Of a stretch of DNA of 64,000 nucleotides, positions 23,582-34,734 are shown in pieces. The translations under genes and the position numbers were made by a program. Location of the stretch: positions 3,348,001 to 3,412,000 of the forward strand of contig NC_134961.1 in NCBI RefSeq assembly GCF_965638725.1, in the 5' to 3' direction. The notes beneath the pieces were generated by a model, which was given only the letters and a program-made list of their open reading frames with translations, did not search any database and was not told the origin of the DNA. Source of the stretch: Aptenodytes patagonicus. Lineage: Eukaryota > Chordata > Aves > Sphenisciformes > Spheniscidae. Within the stretch, counting starts at the first letter, position 1. Each line of letters opens with the position of its first letter.

Positions 23582-23838
23582 CTCGAGAACAGCTTGCAAC
23601 ATCTTGCCGGTCCCGTTCAGCCTTTTCAAAAAGTCAGTGTAAAATCTCATTTTTACGTCTTTTCCCTCGATGATCAGCATGCCCACGTCCCTCCAAACGA
23701 GGGCAACGTTCCTCCTGTTCTCTAGGCAGACACGGAAAAGACGCATGGTCCTGTCCATGCAAAGCTGCACCGTGCTCTCAGAGACAGCGTTGTCTGAGGC
23801 TATCCGAGCGTACGGCAGTTGCTCAAAATGTTGATGAC
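23582..23838 (-). CDS. CCDC81-like exon 4: second HU-like domain
   Basis: The acceptor TTGTTTTTCAG and donor CTCGAG|GTAGGG bound 257 bases: two to finish a Gly codon and 85 full codons. Recognisable family blocks are the segment with VQLCMDRTMRLFRVCLENRR, then NVALVWRDVGMLIIEGKDVK and MRFYTDFLKRLNGTG. The motif VGMLIIEGKDVKMRFY-DFL is the clearest link to CCDC81. Confidence 0.9.
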
Positions 23839-24738
23839 CTGAAAAACAAGAGAAGAGGAACACATGAACTTGCAGAGCTGCTAAGCAGGCTACAGTCAAA
23901 GGTCTGCAGCTTCCAGGCCCTCAGGCAATGCATTGCTACTGAGTTGTCCAGCTGGTACAGCGCCTCTGAGGAGAAGCTCGGGTCGCCCCTTCCTGTTGGA
24001 AGTGGAAAGTGAGGTGCGGAGTGGACAGCTATGGTTTCTCTGATACAGAAAGGGAAAGAAAGAGTCTCAGGCGCTTGGCAGGAAGAAGAGCCATGACTGC
24101 AGGACAAGGTGGGGAGACAGGCGCCAGGTCCCACGGCAAGCTGGAGGGTGCCAGGCCATCAGAGCCGTGCCCACACGCGGTGCTCTCTTTGTCGTTAGAG
24201 AGAAACGAACCCCAAACACAGACCCAAGCTCTTGGTGCCCCCCAGGGTCCTACGACGGCTGCTGCAATGGCAGCAGCGACTAGAAAGCACAGGCATCGTG
24301 GTCACTTGGGTTTTGGAACAAACCGTCTTTCCTCCCTGGGTTTCCCCTGCTTTTCCCCCTTGCAAAGAGGCTGTGAGAGCCGGGAAGAGCCCTGGCATTT
24401 GCCTGTACGAGGCCTAGTGCAGCAGAAAGAGGGAGCAAGAGTTGAAACGCCATGTAATGAGAAGACACAGCACCAACAAAACTGGAAGGAAACCTGTTGT
24501 TGAAGCAGGTCAAAGAGAGCGTGCTGTCATGCTGCATCACCAGAGGACGCTCTGGTGATTATTTAAAACAAATAGGTAGGCAGGGTCCTTTTCACAGCAG
24601 GCTGGTTTTGTCGAGCTGAAGCTGCTCTCAGGACTGCAGCGGGAGTTTGGTACTCCGCTCACCAGTCACCTCTGGAGAGCAGAGCACACCTCCCCACTCT
24701 GCTCAGGGGCAAGCGCCGCTTACAGTCTTTCTGCTTAC

Positions 24739-24895
24739 CAGGAACGTCTATGTAACTATATCGGAGGTCATGATCCCGCGCAATAGCGTTTGCAAGATGA
24801 AACACGGGTCTCTCCACAACCACCAGATCCTTCTCCGTGCTGGCTACTCGCTCTCTGACAACCACAAAAGTCCCAAGTCCAGGAATGCGGACAGC
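24739..24895 (-). CDS. CCDC81-like exon 3: first HU-like domain
   Basis: The acceptor CTCTTTCAG and donor CCTG|GTAAGC bound 157 bases. The peptide starts AVRIPGLGTFVVVRERVAST, continues EKDLVVVERPVFHLANAIAR and ends IDVP plus one base of Gly. The IPGLGTF and ERPVF blocks are diagnostic of the CCDC81 HU-type fold. The phase is consistent with exons 2 and 4. Confidence 0.92.
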
Positions 24896-25453
24896 CTGAA
24901 AGAGGTGAGATGGTGGATCAGAAGAAGTCTTGGAGGGACAGACGGATGACTTGTCAGAGAACGGTGATGGTGCTTAGTGCCCCGCCCAGGCCTGAGGTAC
25001 GAAGGAGCAAGGTGGGCTCTTTGGAAACCTTGGGAGAAGAGAAACAGGGTCTGCGCTTTTCCCTCACACTCCCCTTCGCCCATGAAGAACCAGATAGTTC
25101 AGGAAAAGTTGACAAACATCCTTTGGCTCGACAAGATAAAAGGCGGGGGGGATCCCACACTTGGAATAAAGCCTCGAGTGTCCCAGGCTTCCGTTTTGTC
25201 ATGCAACTCTGACCGTGGGGACTCCAGAAGCCCCAGAAAAAGCCCAGCCCTTTTTCCGACGCTAGGCCTTATTGTACATCTGAATGGACAGAGGAGGTGG
25301 TCCGTCGCACATCTGTGCATTGCAGTGTCATGCTGGAGCATTGTTCCTGCTTTCAAAGGAGGGCAAGAACAATTGCACTCCATGGCAAAGGGCTGTCAGG
25401 ACTTCATCAACCTTCATCGGGATGTGAGGGGAGGAGGAGGAGGTAAGTCCCAC

Positions 25454-25515
25454 CTGGTGGAGGGCCAGCTGTTGTCTGAGGTAACACGATGCGCTGGCCC
25501 AAATATTTGCGAACT
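25454..25515 (-). CDS. CCDC81-like exon 2
   Basis: The acceptor TTGTTTTTCCAG and donor CACCAG|GTGGGA bound 62 bases, coding EFANIWASASCYLRQQLALH Q after joining to exon 1. It matches the CCDC81 segment around the IIW...RRQL-LHK helix at the start of the first HU domain. Confidence 0.85.
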
Positions 25516-26171
25516 CTGGAAAAACAAGGGAAAGACATGTCATGCTCCGAGGCAGCAACCTCAAAACCATTCAGCCCACTCCTGTCCAAGGACCGATGCA
25601 TTTCTAACACAAGCATTTTGGATGGTCTCTTTAGAGCCCGGCAAGAACCAAAGGACACCTCAGCCTGCCTCCAAGAGAGCTCCTTTGCTTTCAGGTGCAG
25701 CTCTCCAGGGTGTGACCCACTGCCACGGGAAACCTCAGTGGATTGCCACGCCAGTGAGGGCACGGTCTTGGAGGCTCAGGGCAGGCCCTGGTGTCCCCCC
25801 AGCAGGGGCCAGCTTCCCTGTGTCGCATCTCCGAACACACCGACTCCGCACGGCTCACGAACACCTTCAGCTCTTCCACTCGGACATGAGCTCAGGGTGG
25901 GCAATGCCCACCACCAGGCAAGGAGCAGCCCTTTGGGGCCAGGGACTTCTGCCTGGGGTGCCCCAGGAAGGCAGGGGCTGCGTCAGGAAGAGAACCGGGA
26001 GCCCTGGCTGCCAAATCAGCCCCTCAGTCCTTAGGGGGATGGTCAAGCAGGTCCCTCCTTGCAGTCACCGGTCCCGAGCAGCCACCCCCACAGCCCTCGG
26101 GGTTTCCATGCCTGGTTTCAGAGATGTCCTTGACCAGCCACCACTCCTGAAATTGGGTCTGAAGGCCTTAC

Positions 26172-26235
26172 CGGAACTCTTGAGCTTCTCAGTTGTTGGA
26201 GACAAGTGAGGCCGCACGAAGAGGACGTTTGCCAT
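26172..26235 (-). CDS. CCDC81-like exon 1 (start codon)
   Basis: The ATG is followed by 21 codons, MANVLFVRPHLSPTTEKLKS S, then one base and the donor TCCG|GTAAGG. It joins exon 2 in phase. The leader length (about 27 residues before the NIW helix) is close to that of human CCDC81 (about 32). The frame stays open upstream to about 26,505, so a longer N-terminus cannot be excluded, but that extension is low-complexity and GC-driven. The first promoter-like sequence would be upstream near 26.3-26.6 kb. Confidence 0.75.
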
Positions 26236-26656
26236 CTTAGTTCCACCCTTGCTCCAGGTCAACAACTGCAGCAGGTGGCTGGCCGATGGCTTTCTTGCTT
26301 CCTGCAAAAAGGCTCCTCGTCCTCTCTGCTCTCCGCCTCCTCCTCCTATGCCCTTCACCACCCCCAGTGCTGCTGTGCTGCCTCTCTCTGCCTTCTCCTC
26401 CTCACTGCAGAGCAGCTCCTCCGGAGCAGAGAGGTGGCGAGAGCAGCCCCCAGCACCTGGAGTCCCCTCAGCCTCGCCGGGGTGTGTGGGGCGGATGCTG
26501 GTCACGATGGGGAATGGGGGCTGTCACCACTGTGACCCCAGACCGTGTCACAGAGGGGCTGCACACACTCGCCTCCCCCTCCCCACCCACCCAGGCCCTG
26601 CCACCCCATCACCCCTCTTCGGTTCCCCCAACAGAGATGTTCCCTCTCTGGCTGCC

Positions 26657-27198
26657 TGTCCTGGTTTCGGCAGGGATAGAGTTAATTTCCTTCCTAGGAG
26701 CTGGTACAGTGCTGTGTTTTGGATTTAGGGTGAGAACAAAGTTGGTAACACACCGATGTTTTAGTTGTTGCTAGGTAGTGCTTACACTAGTCAAGGACTT
26801 TTTAATTTCCCATGCTCTACCCACTGAGAAGGCTGGAGGTGCACAAGAAGCTGGGAGGGGGCACAGCCAAACTGGCCAAACATTCCATACCATGTGGCGT
26901 CATGCTCAGTACATGAACTGGGGAAAGCTGGCCGGGGGGGCCGCTGCTGGGGACTGGCTGGGCATCGGTTGGCAGGTGGTGAGCAATTGCGCTGTGCACC
27001 ACTTGCTTTGTGTATTATTATTATTATTATTACATTATTATTATTTTATTCCAATTATTAAACTGTTTTTATCTTAACCCACAAGTTTTTCTCACTTGTG
27101 CTTTTCCAATTCTCTCCCCCATCCCACCAGGGATGGGGGGGAGGAGTGAGCAAGCGGCTGTGTGGTGCTCAGTTGCCGACTGAGGTTAAACCACGACA
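26657..27198 (+). mobile_element. solo LTR of an avian endogenous retrovirus (ERVL-like)
   Basis: It starts TGTCCTGGTTTCGGCAGGGA and ends GGTTAAACCACGACA, with TG...CA termini. Internal blocks (GAGTTAATTTCCTTCCTAGG, TGTTTTAGTTGTTGCTA, GAGAAGGCTGGAGGTGCACA, CCATACCATGTGGCGTCATG, AAACTGTTTTTATC) match an LTR I remember as common in bird genomes. A TTA microsatellite sits near 27,017-27,060. No internal retroviral region flanks it. The 5-bp flanks (CTGCC and TTTAG) do not match, so no target-site duplication is visible. The class assignment is from memory. Confidence 0.85.
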
Positions 27199-30100
27199 TT
27201 TAGCTACTTTGTTTTGACAAAGAGAACCGTATGTCTCCTTAGTATTTCTTTTATTTGGTATCACTGCAGTGGGCAGGGGCTTCAGGGAGCTGCCTCCACC
27301 TCACTGTCTCCTGTCCAGGAGGGGTTTCCCCAGGCTGGAGCTCGCCCCTGCCACATCCCCACATGGGGACACCGGGCTGTAAGTGCTTATGGGCTTCCTT
27401 CTACCCTTCCCTGCTTCCTCCTGCCTCTCTTACCCAACATGTCTGCAGCGGGGAGCAGCGGGCTCCCCTGACTGGCGAAGCTTTGGCAGGCGATGGCTGC
27501 TCACACCTGCTTTGGAGCTGGCTGGAACTGTCTCCAACTGGCCCCGGCAGCACCTGACCCGCTCCCACGCGGGTCCCGCTGCAGCTCCCGCTGCTCTCCC
27601 CTTGCCATCCACGCCCAGCACAGAGCACCCTTGCCCCCGCAAAACACGTGTTTAAGGACCCTTGGGACATGCATCCATTACAAATGCTGCCTTTAGCGTC
27701 CTCACAGTGGAAATGAACTGCACCCCTCTGCCCTCAGAGCAGACCACAGGGGTTACTCCTAACGGTGGGGCACATATATTGCTGAAATCCCCCCCTTGCA
27801 AACCCGGCTGAGGGGCTCAATGTTGTCACAGCCCTGAAGTTCATCAGCCCCCTTGACACTTTCTCTAGTGTTGGCCCTACTATTGCACTGTCAGCATCAT
27901 CCGTGATGCTGATCTCACCTCTGTTTCCCAGCATATACCTGTCCCAAGTATGACAAGCGTAGGTCACTCCTTGACCATCTGGGCATCCCACCACCTCATC
28001 AGGCATTGCCCGAGGGGCATTACCTGTCTGTTACAGCATCCAGGAACAGCCAAGAGCTGTGACAAACCGAGGTGCTAAGGGAGAACCTGTCTGTGCCCAA
28101 TTTACTTAAAAAAGAATGATAACTTTTCTTTTTAGATCCATTCCAAATCTCCTGGTGAGACTGCACCATTGCCAAGAATACAGTCAGCAAGGTTTGTAAG
28201 AAGAAGGAATACATTAGACTGGGAGAGCTTATGTAGTCTGGGATTTTGGCCTTTTTTTTTCTAGCCACTTCAGTCCATCTAATAAAACCTGGCTGCTTCT
28301 TTGTAGTAGTAGTAGTAGTATTACTGCAAACAAGTTCAAAACTAGAAACATAAAAGTGTATCTGGCTGTACAAGTAGTGCAGTGGTGCAACATGTAACCT
28401 TGAGGGCACCTGGTCTCACCCAGAAAAATCATGGTCCTGAGCTGGGAGCCTAGGCTTCCTCTGTGATGCATGAAAATCAGACACCCAAGATGATACCGAC
28501 GCATGCAGAGCAGGAATCAGCCACGAGAAACACTGAAAAACAAGTGGGTCTGCTCTTGTCTTGGCCTTAAACAATTTATTCTGGGTTTCACAAGTCTGAG
28601 TCTTCCCCTTCAAGCGCTCTCCAAGTCAGTGAAGGAGAGACTATTATATAAAGCGCATCTAAGGAGACAGATGCAGTAACTTTCTTTTCTCTAGTAGCTC
28701 AGTATTTAAAATTCTCACCAAGATAACAAAAAGCTAGGATCATTTTCTTCCTCTGCCTGAGAGGTTATAAATCTGTATCTCTCACCTCTTGCAAACAGTC
28801 TAACAATCAGATCAATTCAGAAGGGAGGACCCTTACTGCCTCTCCTTGAAAAGGCTTCAATTTGCAGGAAATTATAACAAATGCATTTGTCCCAATAGAA
28901 GGGGACAGTTTGCTATCAGAACGCTTCCCTGCATGGAAAAGAAGACCTGGATTTCTGTCCTTCAATATCCTGCAATACCGGTTTAATATAAACTATATAA
29001 ACTATAATTGAAACAGTGCCTGAAACTGATGTGGTAGGTATGCTGTGAGGTCGCCCCTTTACGTCTGGCTGTGCAGCTGAGGGAAGGAGTGAAAAGCCAG
29101 GTCCCTGGCTCACATTTAGTCTGGGATGCTTATTTGCACCGTACTGTCAAACCTTAGGCAGCTGCAGGCAGAGGTATGGTTTAGGCGCCTTTGGAATTAG
29201 GTATCCTGGTGCTTCAAAAGGCTGTTGAGCGGTGAATGTAAATTTTATTTCTATGTAGTATTTCACTTAGGTGCCAACATACCTACTTGCATCATCTCTT
29301 GAACCACAGTAGATGTTCCAGTTTCTTCAGCATCTTCACCCGAAGTGTGAAATCCTGACTCTGCTGAATTGCAAAATTCCCCTGGTTTTAACAGGGCTGA
29401 GAATTTACCTCTGAAGCAGAAAGAATGAGGAATAATGAGTAAGAAAGAATGAGCATCAATTTGAGGAACAAGAATAAAAGCATCAGTGAAGACAGACTGG
29501 GCCGTTCCTTTTTCAGATCAGCTGAATTATGAAATTTATCTCCCTCTGTAAGTTAGCTCTACGCACAGCTCCATGGGCTTCATCATTTCTGCTTAAGCCA
29601 TCCCAAGTATTCTGCTGACTTCTAGTCACATTGTCAAAATCCAAACAAAAATAGCAAATAAAATATTCAAATTAAAACAATATTGAGAAATGCAGCAAAC
29701 TTGATCAAGACACTTACTTACTTACTGAATGAGTTAATTTTTACAGGGAGAGAATGAGTAGGTCAGAATGCTTCGCACTATACAGCAAACATGAGAAGGC
29801 TGAACAAAGGCATACTGTATAATAAAGGATGGCATATAGGATATATAAAGGATATTCCCCTTCCCTAAAACAAAACATGATAGTTTAAAACCAGCATGCT
29901 GAATACACACACAGGCATACACACACAGTTGTTCTGTGGAACTCTGCCAAATGTTCAGGCACTTATTTAAAACAACTTGTTTAAAAACAAGAGAATAAAC
30001 CAAAAGATTTCTATTAGAAGAACAATGAAGAGATCCACAAGTTGCATTAAAGGAGATTAAAAGAACAAGCAAACCTCAAACTCCTTCTGTGTGTGGGACA

Positions 30101-33100
30101 TACAGACTCATACACAAATAGTCACTCATGCAGAAATAGTCACTAAATGCCTGAAGGCCCCTGCTGGAGAGGTTACTGATAACTGTCCACTACAGAGACT
30201 CCTCTGAGGCCTCTGGTGGTGCCAGGTAGTGCCAGGGACAGGCTGTTGGACCAGACGGACCCCATGTTTGATGTGCTATGGCAGCTCCTGCATACTTGGA
30301 GCTAAGCACTGACACTGATATGAAAGGCCCGTGGGGACTTTAGTTGGCTGTTTTGACAGAAGTACCAGTTTTTAGACGTGTCAGAGTGTGCACCTGAGAA
30401 TGGGACAAACAACGGTTGACATCCTTGAGGGCTCATTAAAAGGGCTCAGTACTTTTCGAGTTAAGCTTTTTGTATTTTCCACTGACAATGCAGCTTCAAA
30501 TGCTACTGTCTAAACTGAGAAATATCAATCCAAGCATAGCAAATATGTGCTCTCTCATTGCTTAGCAGTGATTTGGGGATCCAGGTCAATCATTACTAGT
30601 CAGAAAAAAACAGTTTAACATGTCTATTGCTGCTTTTCTCCCAGTGCACAGGCAAATTTCTTAAAGATCATGTTACATTTTTGCTTGGGTATAGGATACT
30701 AGAAAAAAGAAATCTATTACAAGGTAACTGAACCCATAGGTGAATAACATAGATGTTTGGATGTAAAATGTCCAATAATGATTGCCAGAGTGAAACTTCT
30801 GTGTCAGCATCTACAAAATTAATTACGAGCAATGTTCATCTTCCTAAGAAATAAATTGTGTCACTTCAGTACTTCTGTGTCAATTTAGTATAAATAGCAA
30901 GGGAAACTGAGATGACGCTGCGTACCACAGCTTTTTTTTCTGAGAGGTTGCCAAAGCCAAATCCTATCATTGGATTATTTAACAAAATTGATCCCGAATG
31001 CTAGAAGGACAAGAAAATGTTTTGCCGTCAAAGGGAGATGTGCAATGAGCCAGAGTGAAGGACTGGCATATTACTTAAATGAAAGCGTACAGCCACCGTG
31101 TTGTCCTGTAGGATGGCTCCAGGCACCGCATGTTAAGCAATTTGCAGTGAGAAACTAACTACTAAAAAATGTTGTTTTGTTTCAGAACCCTTCCACCAAA
31201 CCCATGCTGTCAGCCCAAGCTAAAGGCCAAATCACAGTTTTCTACTGTGAACAGAGAAGCTCATGAATAGATGGAAATGTTTTCCATATGTCAGAGTGCA
31301 GGTGATGAGGAGGTGGTTCAAAATGTAGCTGAAATATCAAGGGACTAGACTCACATGAATACACTTGGACACATAATGGTTTTGGATACATGCTGAGGTC
31401 TCCGCTGTGCTGACCACACTTCAGAATAGAGCTGGCGTGGGCTTTAAAACATGGTATATGAAAGAAAGACCTGTAAGAAACAAAAAAGTCCTTTCTGTTC
31501 AAGCAGATGATCAATACAGCTTGTGACTTTTCTGAAGCTCAGCAACTAAACAGAAGATCAGATTTTTAACAGGGGTATAACAATTGCAGCTCAGTTTCTA
31601 TAGCTCTTCTTTGTGGAGTGGTCTTACTTCCATTGCAATTCACATAATATTTGTTTGGATAATATGGAAGAATATATAAGCCATAGCCCTTTCTAACGTG
31701 TATTTATTGATTGAATAAGTGATTTGATAGCACTCTGACACATTTATATAACGTGGATTTTGGTTCTGAAAAGCTGTCAGCATTCCTTTAAGTATATCAT
31801 AAGTTACTTTGCCTCAACTTACCAACAAAAATGAGATGCATCAGTGGTAAGACGCTGAGCTAGACTGAGCTATGACTTGGCTGAGCTGTTGCATGATACA
31901 GCATTTCTGACTTACCAGAATCGGCAAAACAAATATTCATTCATTAAACATATCATATAAGCCCAAAGTAATTAGATGCAAATAAAAATTGTAGTTTAAG
32001 GCATTTGACCAATCCCCTGCCAGTCTAATTTCCCTTAAAAAGCATATATATAAAACTTTCCCTTAAAAAGCATATATATATATATATACACATTTTATAA
32101 TCCTGAGTGGATTAAACTTTTTATCTCAGCATGCCATAATGTCTCAATTTCTTCCTTTATGTTAGTACAACAGTAGGAATAGGAATTATTAATGCACATT
32201 TGTTAAAATAAACCTAAACATTGGTGGTCACAGGATCTTGCAGCCTTTGCAAAGTACAGTTAACTGAGTATCAGGGAAAATTATCTTCTATAATGGACAT
32301 CTTTAGGAATTTCATATCATTGTTTTTTTCACTTTTCACTGATTGAGGCTTTCTTTAAGGACCATTTTAATTTTTCTTCCATTTTTAAATTGTCTCTCCA
32401 GAAAATATTTAATGCTGGATTGGAACAGAATGAGCTGACGCATTTTGGATTCTTAGACAGTTTCCAGTGGTCCATTTTGTATGACCTGATGAAATGCCTC
32501 ATGAAAGGCAGGCTTGGGTTCCTGTGCTTCTGTTGGCCTTTATGGTCTAGGTGTGGTATGGTCTTAACTGTGTTGGTTGCATCTCTTTTCTTGTTAAAAC
32601 AACACAGAAGAAAAACTCAGAATATCTATTCCATATGGAAGACAATGACTCAAAGCACTCAAACTGTGACATGCCCGAGAGGAGAAACTGTCGGACCAAG
32701 ATGGAATGAAACATTTCAACATTTTAAAATCCAATTTTCTCAGAAATTTTCATTTCAGGAAAGAAGAGTGCTGTTTTGACTCCTCATGCTGATTGGGATG
32801 AAAAGAAGATTTTAAATGGAATTTTCCTTGCAATGTAAATTGGAAGTTTGAATAGCTCCCTGCAATGTTAAAGTATGTATCATATGCGATTTTAAACTTC
32901 TTGCTACCCTCCTGTGGATGAAATGAATAATTACTTCAGTAACAATGTGGGGGAAAAAAACAAAACAGGGAAATAACTGCCTTAGTAGAAGGTAAATTCC
33001 AGATAGATTAATAAGATCTATTGTCTTGGGACATGAATGCTGATTCCGCTCCTCAAGAAAACTGTTGAAATCATGCAAATCATATTTAATGTCTGTCACA

Positions 33101-33245
33101 CTTTTCTGTATAATGTAGACAACAGTTTAGCAACTGAAGGGTTGGTTGTGAAGATAAAATAAATAAAGTGTATTAAAATCCTTAGAACAAAGACAGACAG
33201 AAGTGCAAATCATTTTTATGAAGCACACTGATGCTAGACCAACCT
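27199..33245. other. gene-poor intergenic stretch
   Basis: No gene could be supported here. The first 800 bases are still GC-rich, and the rest is AT-rich. It holds short microsatellites (TAG units near 28,300; TA units near 32,045-32,090, where CCCTTAAAAAGCATATATAT occurs twice) and one old CR1-like remnant near 30.2 kb. Open frames at 27,734-28,006 (-), 28,020-28,409 (-) and 32,390-32,779 (+) have no recognisable domain. Confidence 0.6.
30175..30300 (+). repeat. possible ancient CR1-type 3' remnant
   Basis: The segment GGGACAGGCTGTTGGACCAG followed by ACGGACCCC and GTGCTATGGCAGCTCCTGCA resembles the old amniote CR1 tail (dominant words: GGACTAGATGGACC and AGTATGGCAG). It is diverged, and no end repeat is visible. 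Confidence 0.45.
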
Positions 33246-33780
33246 TGTTGTTACCGTAAGTCGGCAGATGAAAAACTCTCTAAGACTCAATTTGGAGTTT
33301 TAGAAAGTAGGCATTCTTTATTGCGGCGCCGGGTGCAAGATGGAATTTTCACAAATCAAGCACACCTATGGCTATATCACCGTTATATTTATACACAGAA
33401 ATTATAAGATAGTACACTCCCAGTTACAATGATTGGTTAGTGATTTACATATAATTATAATATTGGTTATGTCATTCTCTTCTGTTACTATGCTTGCGCA
33501 GGGGAAGGGTCTTCACCTGGGCAAGGGTCTTCTTGACCTGTGGGTGTGTTTTTTAGTATTATAATGAAGGCAGTTCACTTCAGGACACCTTAAAAGTAAG
33601 TTTTGTTGCCAAGTTGGCCAGCTAGATATCTACCTTGCCAGGTTGTCAGATAACTCATCCTATATACAATAGAACCTAAGGGCTCTGGTTGTGGTCTAGA
33701 GAGTCCAGAGAATAGGGACTTCAAGCAACACAGCCTCAGATAATAAGTAACACAGCAGCCTCTACATAACGCTACCATAG
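33246..33780 (-). mobile_element. solo LTR of an ERVK-like element, reverse orientation
   Basis: Read on the minus strand it has a TATA box (TATAAATATA, plus-strand 33,384-33,393), then TGCACCCGGCGCCGCAATAA (poly(A) signal AATAAA at 33,317-33,322), and a U5 ending near CGGTAACA. The CCCGGCGCCGCAATAAA-GAATGCC word is typical of avian ERVK-type LTRs as I remember them. No primer-binding site, gag, pol or env flanks it. The outer border near 33,780 is approximate, and no target-site duplication could be confirmed. Confidence 0.7.
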
Positions 33781-34647
33781 AGGCTAACTTACTGAAATCA
33801 AGATGTTCTTATAGTTGATTATTTCACAACCTAACATAAAAAGATTCAGTAAAACTTCAGATAATCTTCAACATTGTGATCAACCAACAAGTTCCAGGAT
33901 GACAGAAAACATGGGACTTAATCTAAACAGCCCCTAAAACTGCTACCATACGCAGCTGGGCTACCATACAGGATGTTGAATAATTTTCAGTTCTCCTTTT
34001 CTGTCACCATAGCGGAGGATGGATGGGTTGATTAGAAAGCCATCTCAAACCTTAGATCCAGCGCACTCCTGGATTTAGAGCTCCTGTCAAATTGCTTTGT
34101 CACGAGAAGATGAAGAGAAATGACACAAGAAGCTACACCTGAAATTAACAACAGAGAAAAAAAAGAGAAGAAAAAACAAACCAGAAGGTCTTTACCACAG
34201 GCAACTAACCTGCCTGTGAAAAATAACACCTGCTTTCTCTTTTTATCTGTTAACACTTAAGCCCCCTTTTCTAAGACAACCTCAGTTCTACATTTGTTCT
34301 TTCTCGTCAAAAAATCTTGAGAGGCAGCATCACTTGTAACACAGTTGGTATTACGCAAAAAGACAGGACTTCACGCTGTGGAATGATCTGCCAGAATATC
34401 TCACGTCATAATTCAAACCAGCACCTATGAAACAGAGTAAAGTTCTTCATGTAAATTTTTGTCCAAAATGGTACAATTTTTTTTAAAGCAGATTGTGGAG
34501 TTTAGAACCCAAATCCTGAGCGTAAGCCTGTAGGTCTTGTGTTCCCAATCTCTTTGACACTGCTCAGAGTCTCATACAGACCTGTCACCATTTGGTTGGG
34601 TTGTGCTAAAGCACAAATGGAACGACATCAATTTTCTGGGGACAAAG
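33781..34647. other. intergenic, nothing recognised
   Basis: AT-rich sequence between the LTR and the CR1, without a supported gene or repeat. Part of it may belong to the LTR insertion, because the LTR border is uncertain. Confidence 0.5.
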
Positions 34648-34734
34648 ACCATAGAATCATAGAATCACTTAGGTTGAAAAAGACCTTTAAGATCATTGAG
34701 TCCAACCGTAAACCTAACACTGCCAAGTCCACCA

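Larger units (their letters stand above)
17548..26235 (-). other. CCDC81-like gene (HU-domain family), minus strand
   Basis: Gene-level entry. Exons 1-5 read in phase and resemble the N-terminus of CCDC81: a short leader, a first HU-like domain (NIW, then YLRQQLALHQ, RIPGLGTFVVV and LVVVERPVFHLA), and a second HU-like domain (VALVWRDVGMLIIEGKDVKMRFYTDFL). CCDC81 is a vertebrate protein with paired HU-type folds, related to the bacterial DNA-bending HU fold, followed by a coiled coil. It has been linked to centrosomes and cilia. Downstream exons are lysine/glutamate-rich, as expected of the coiled-coil part, but diverge too much for confident alignment, and one stretch (20.5-22.1 kb) is unresolved. 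Good splice sites and preserved phase in the first seven exons argue for a functional or recent copy. Human CCDC81 is on another chromosome (11q), so this looks like a dispersed paralogue. The 3' end is not defined. Confidence 0.8.

Noticed and set aside
27734..28006. 90-codon minus-strand frame in a GC-rich patch
   Set aside because: No recognisable domain or splice context. It may be repeat-derived, but the sequence alone does not support a gene.
28295..28325. CRISPR-like or gene-like short repeats (TAG units)
   Set aside because: They are simple trinucleotide repeats without spacers, and CRISPR arrays do not occur in a vertebrate genome. The same applies to the TTA repeat at 27,017.
32390..32779. 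129-codon plus-strand frame
   Set aside because: No recognisable domain, no splice signals that link it to a gene, and an AT-rich intergenic setting. It is long for chance but not enough to call.
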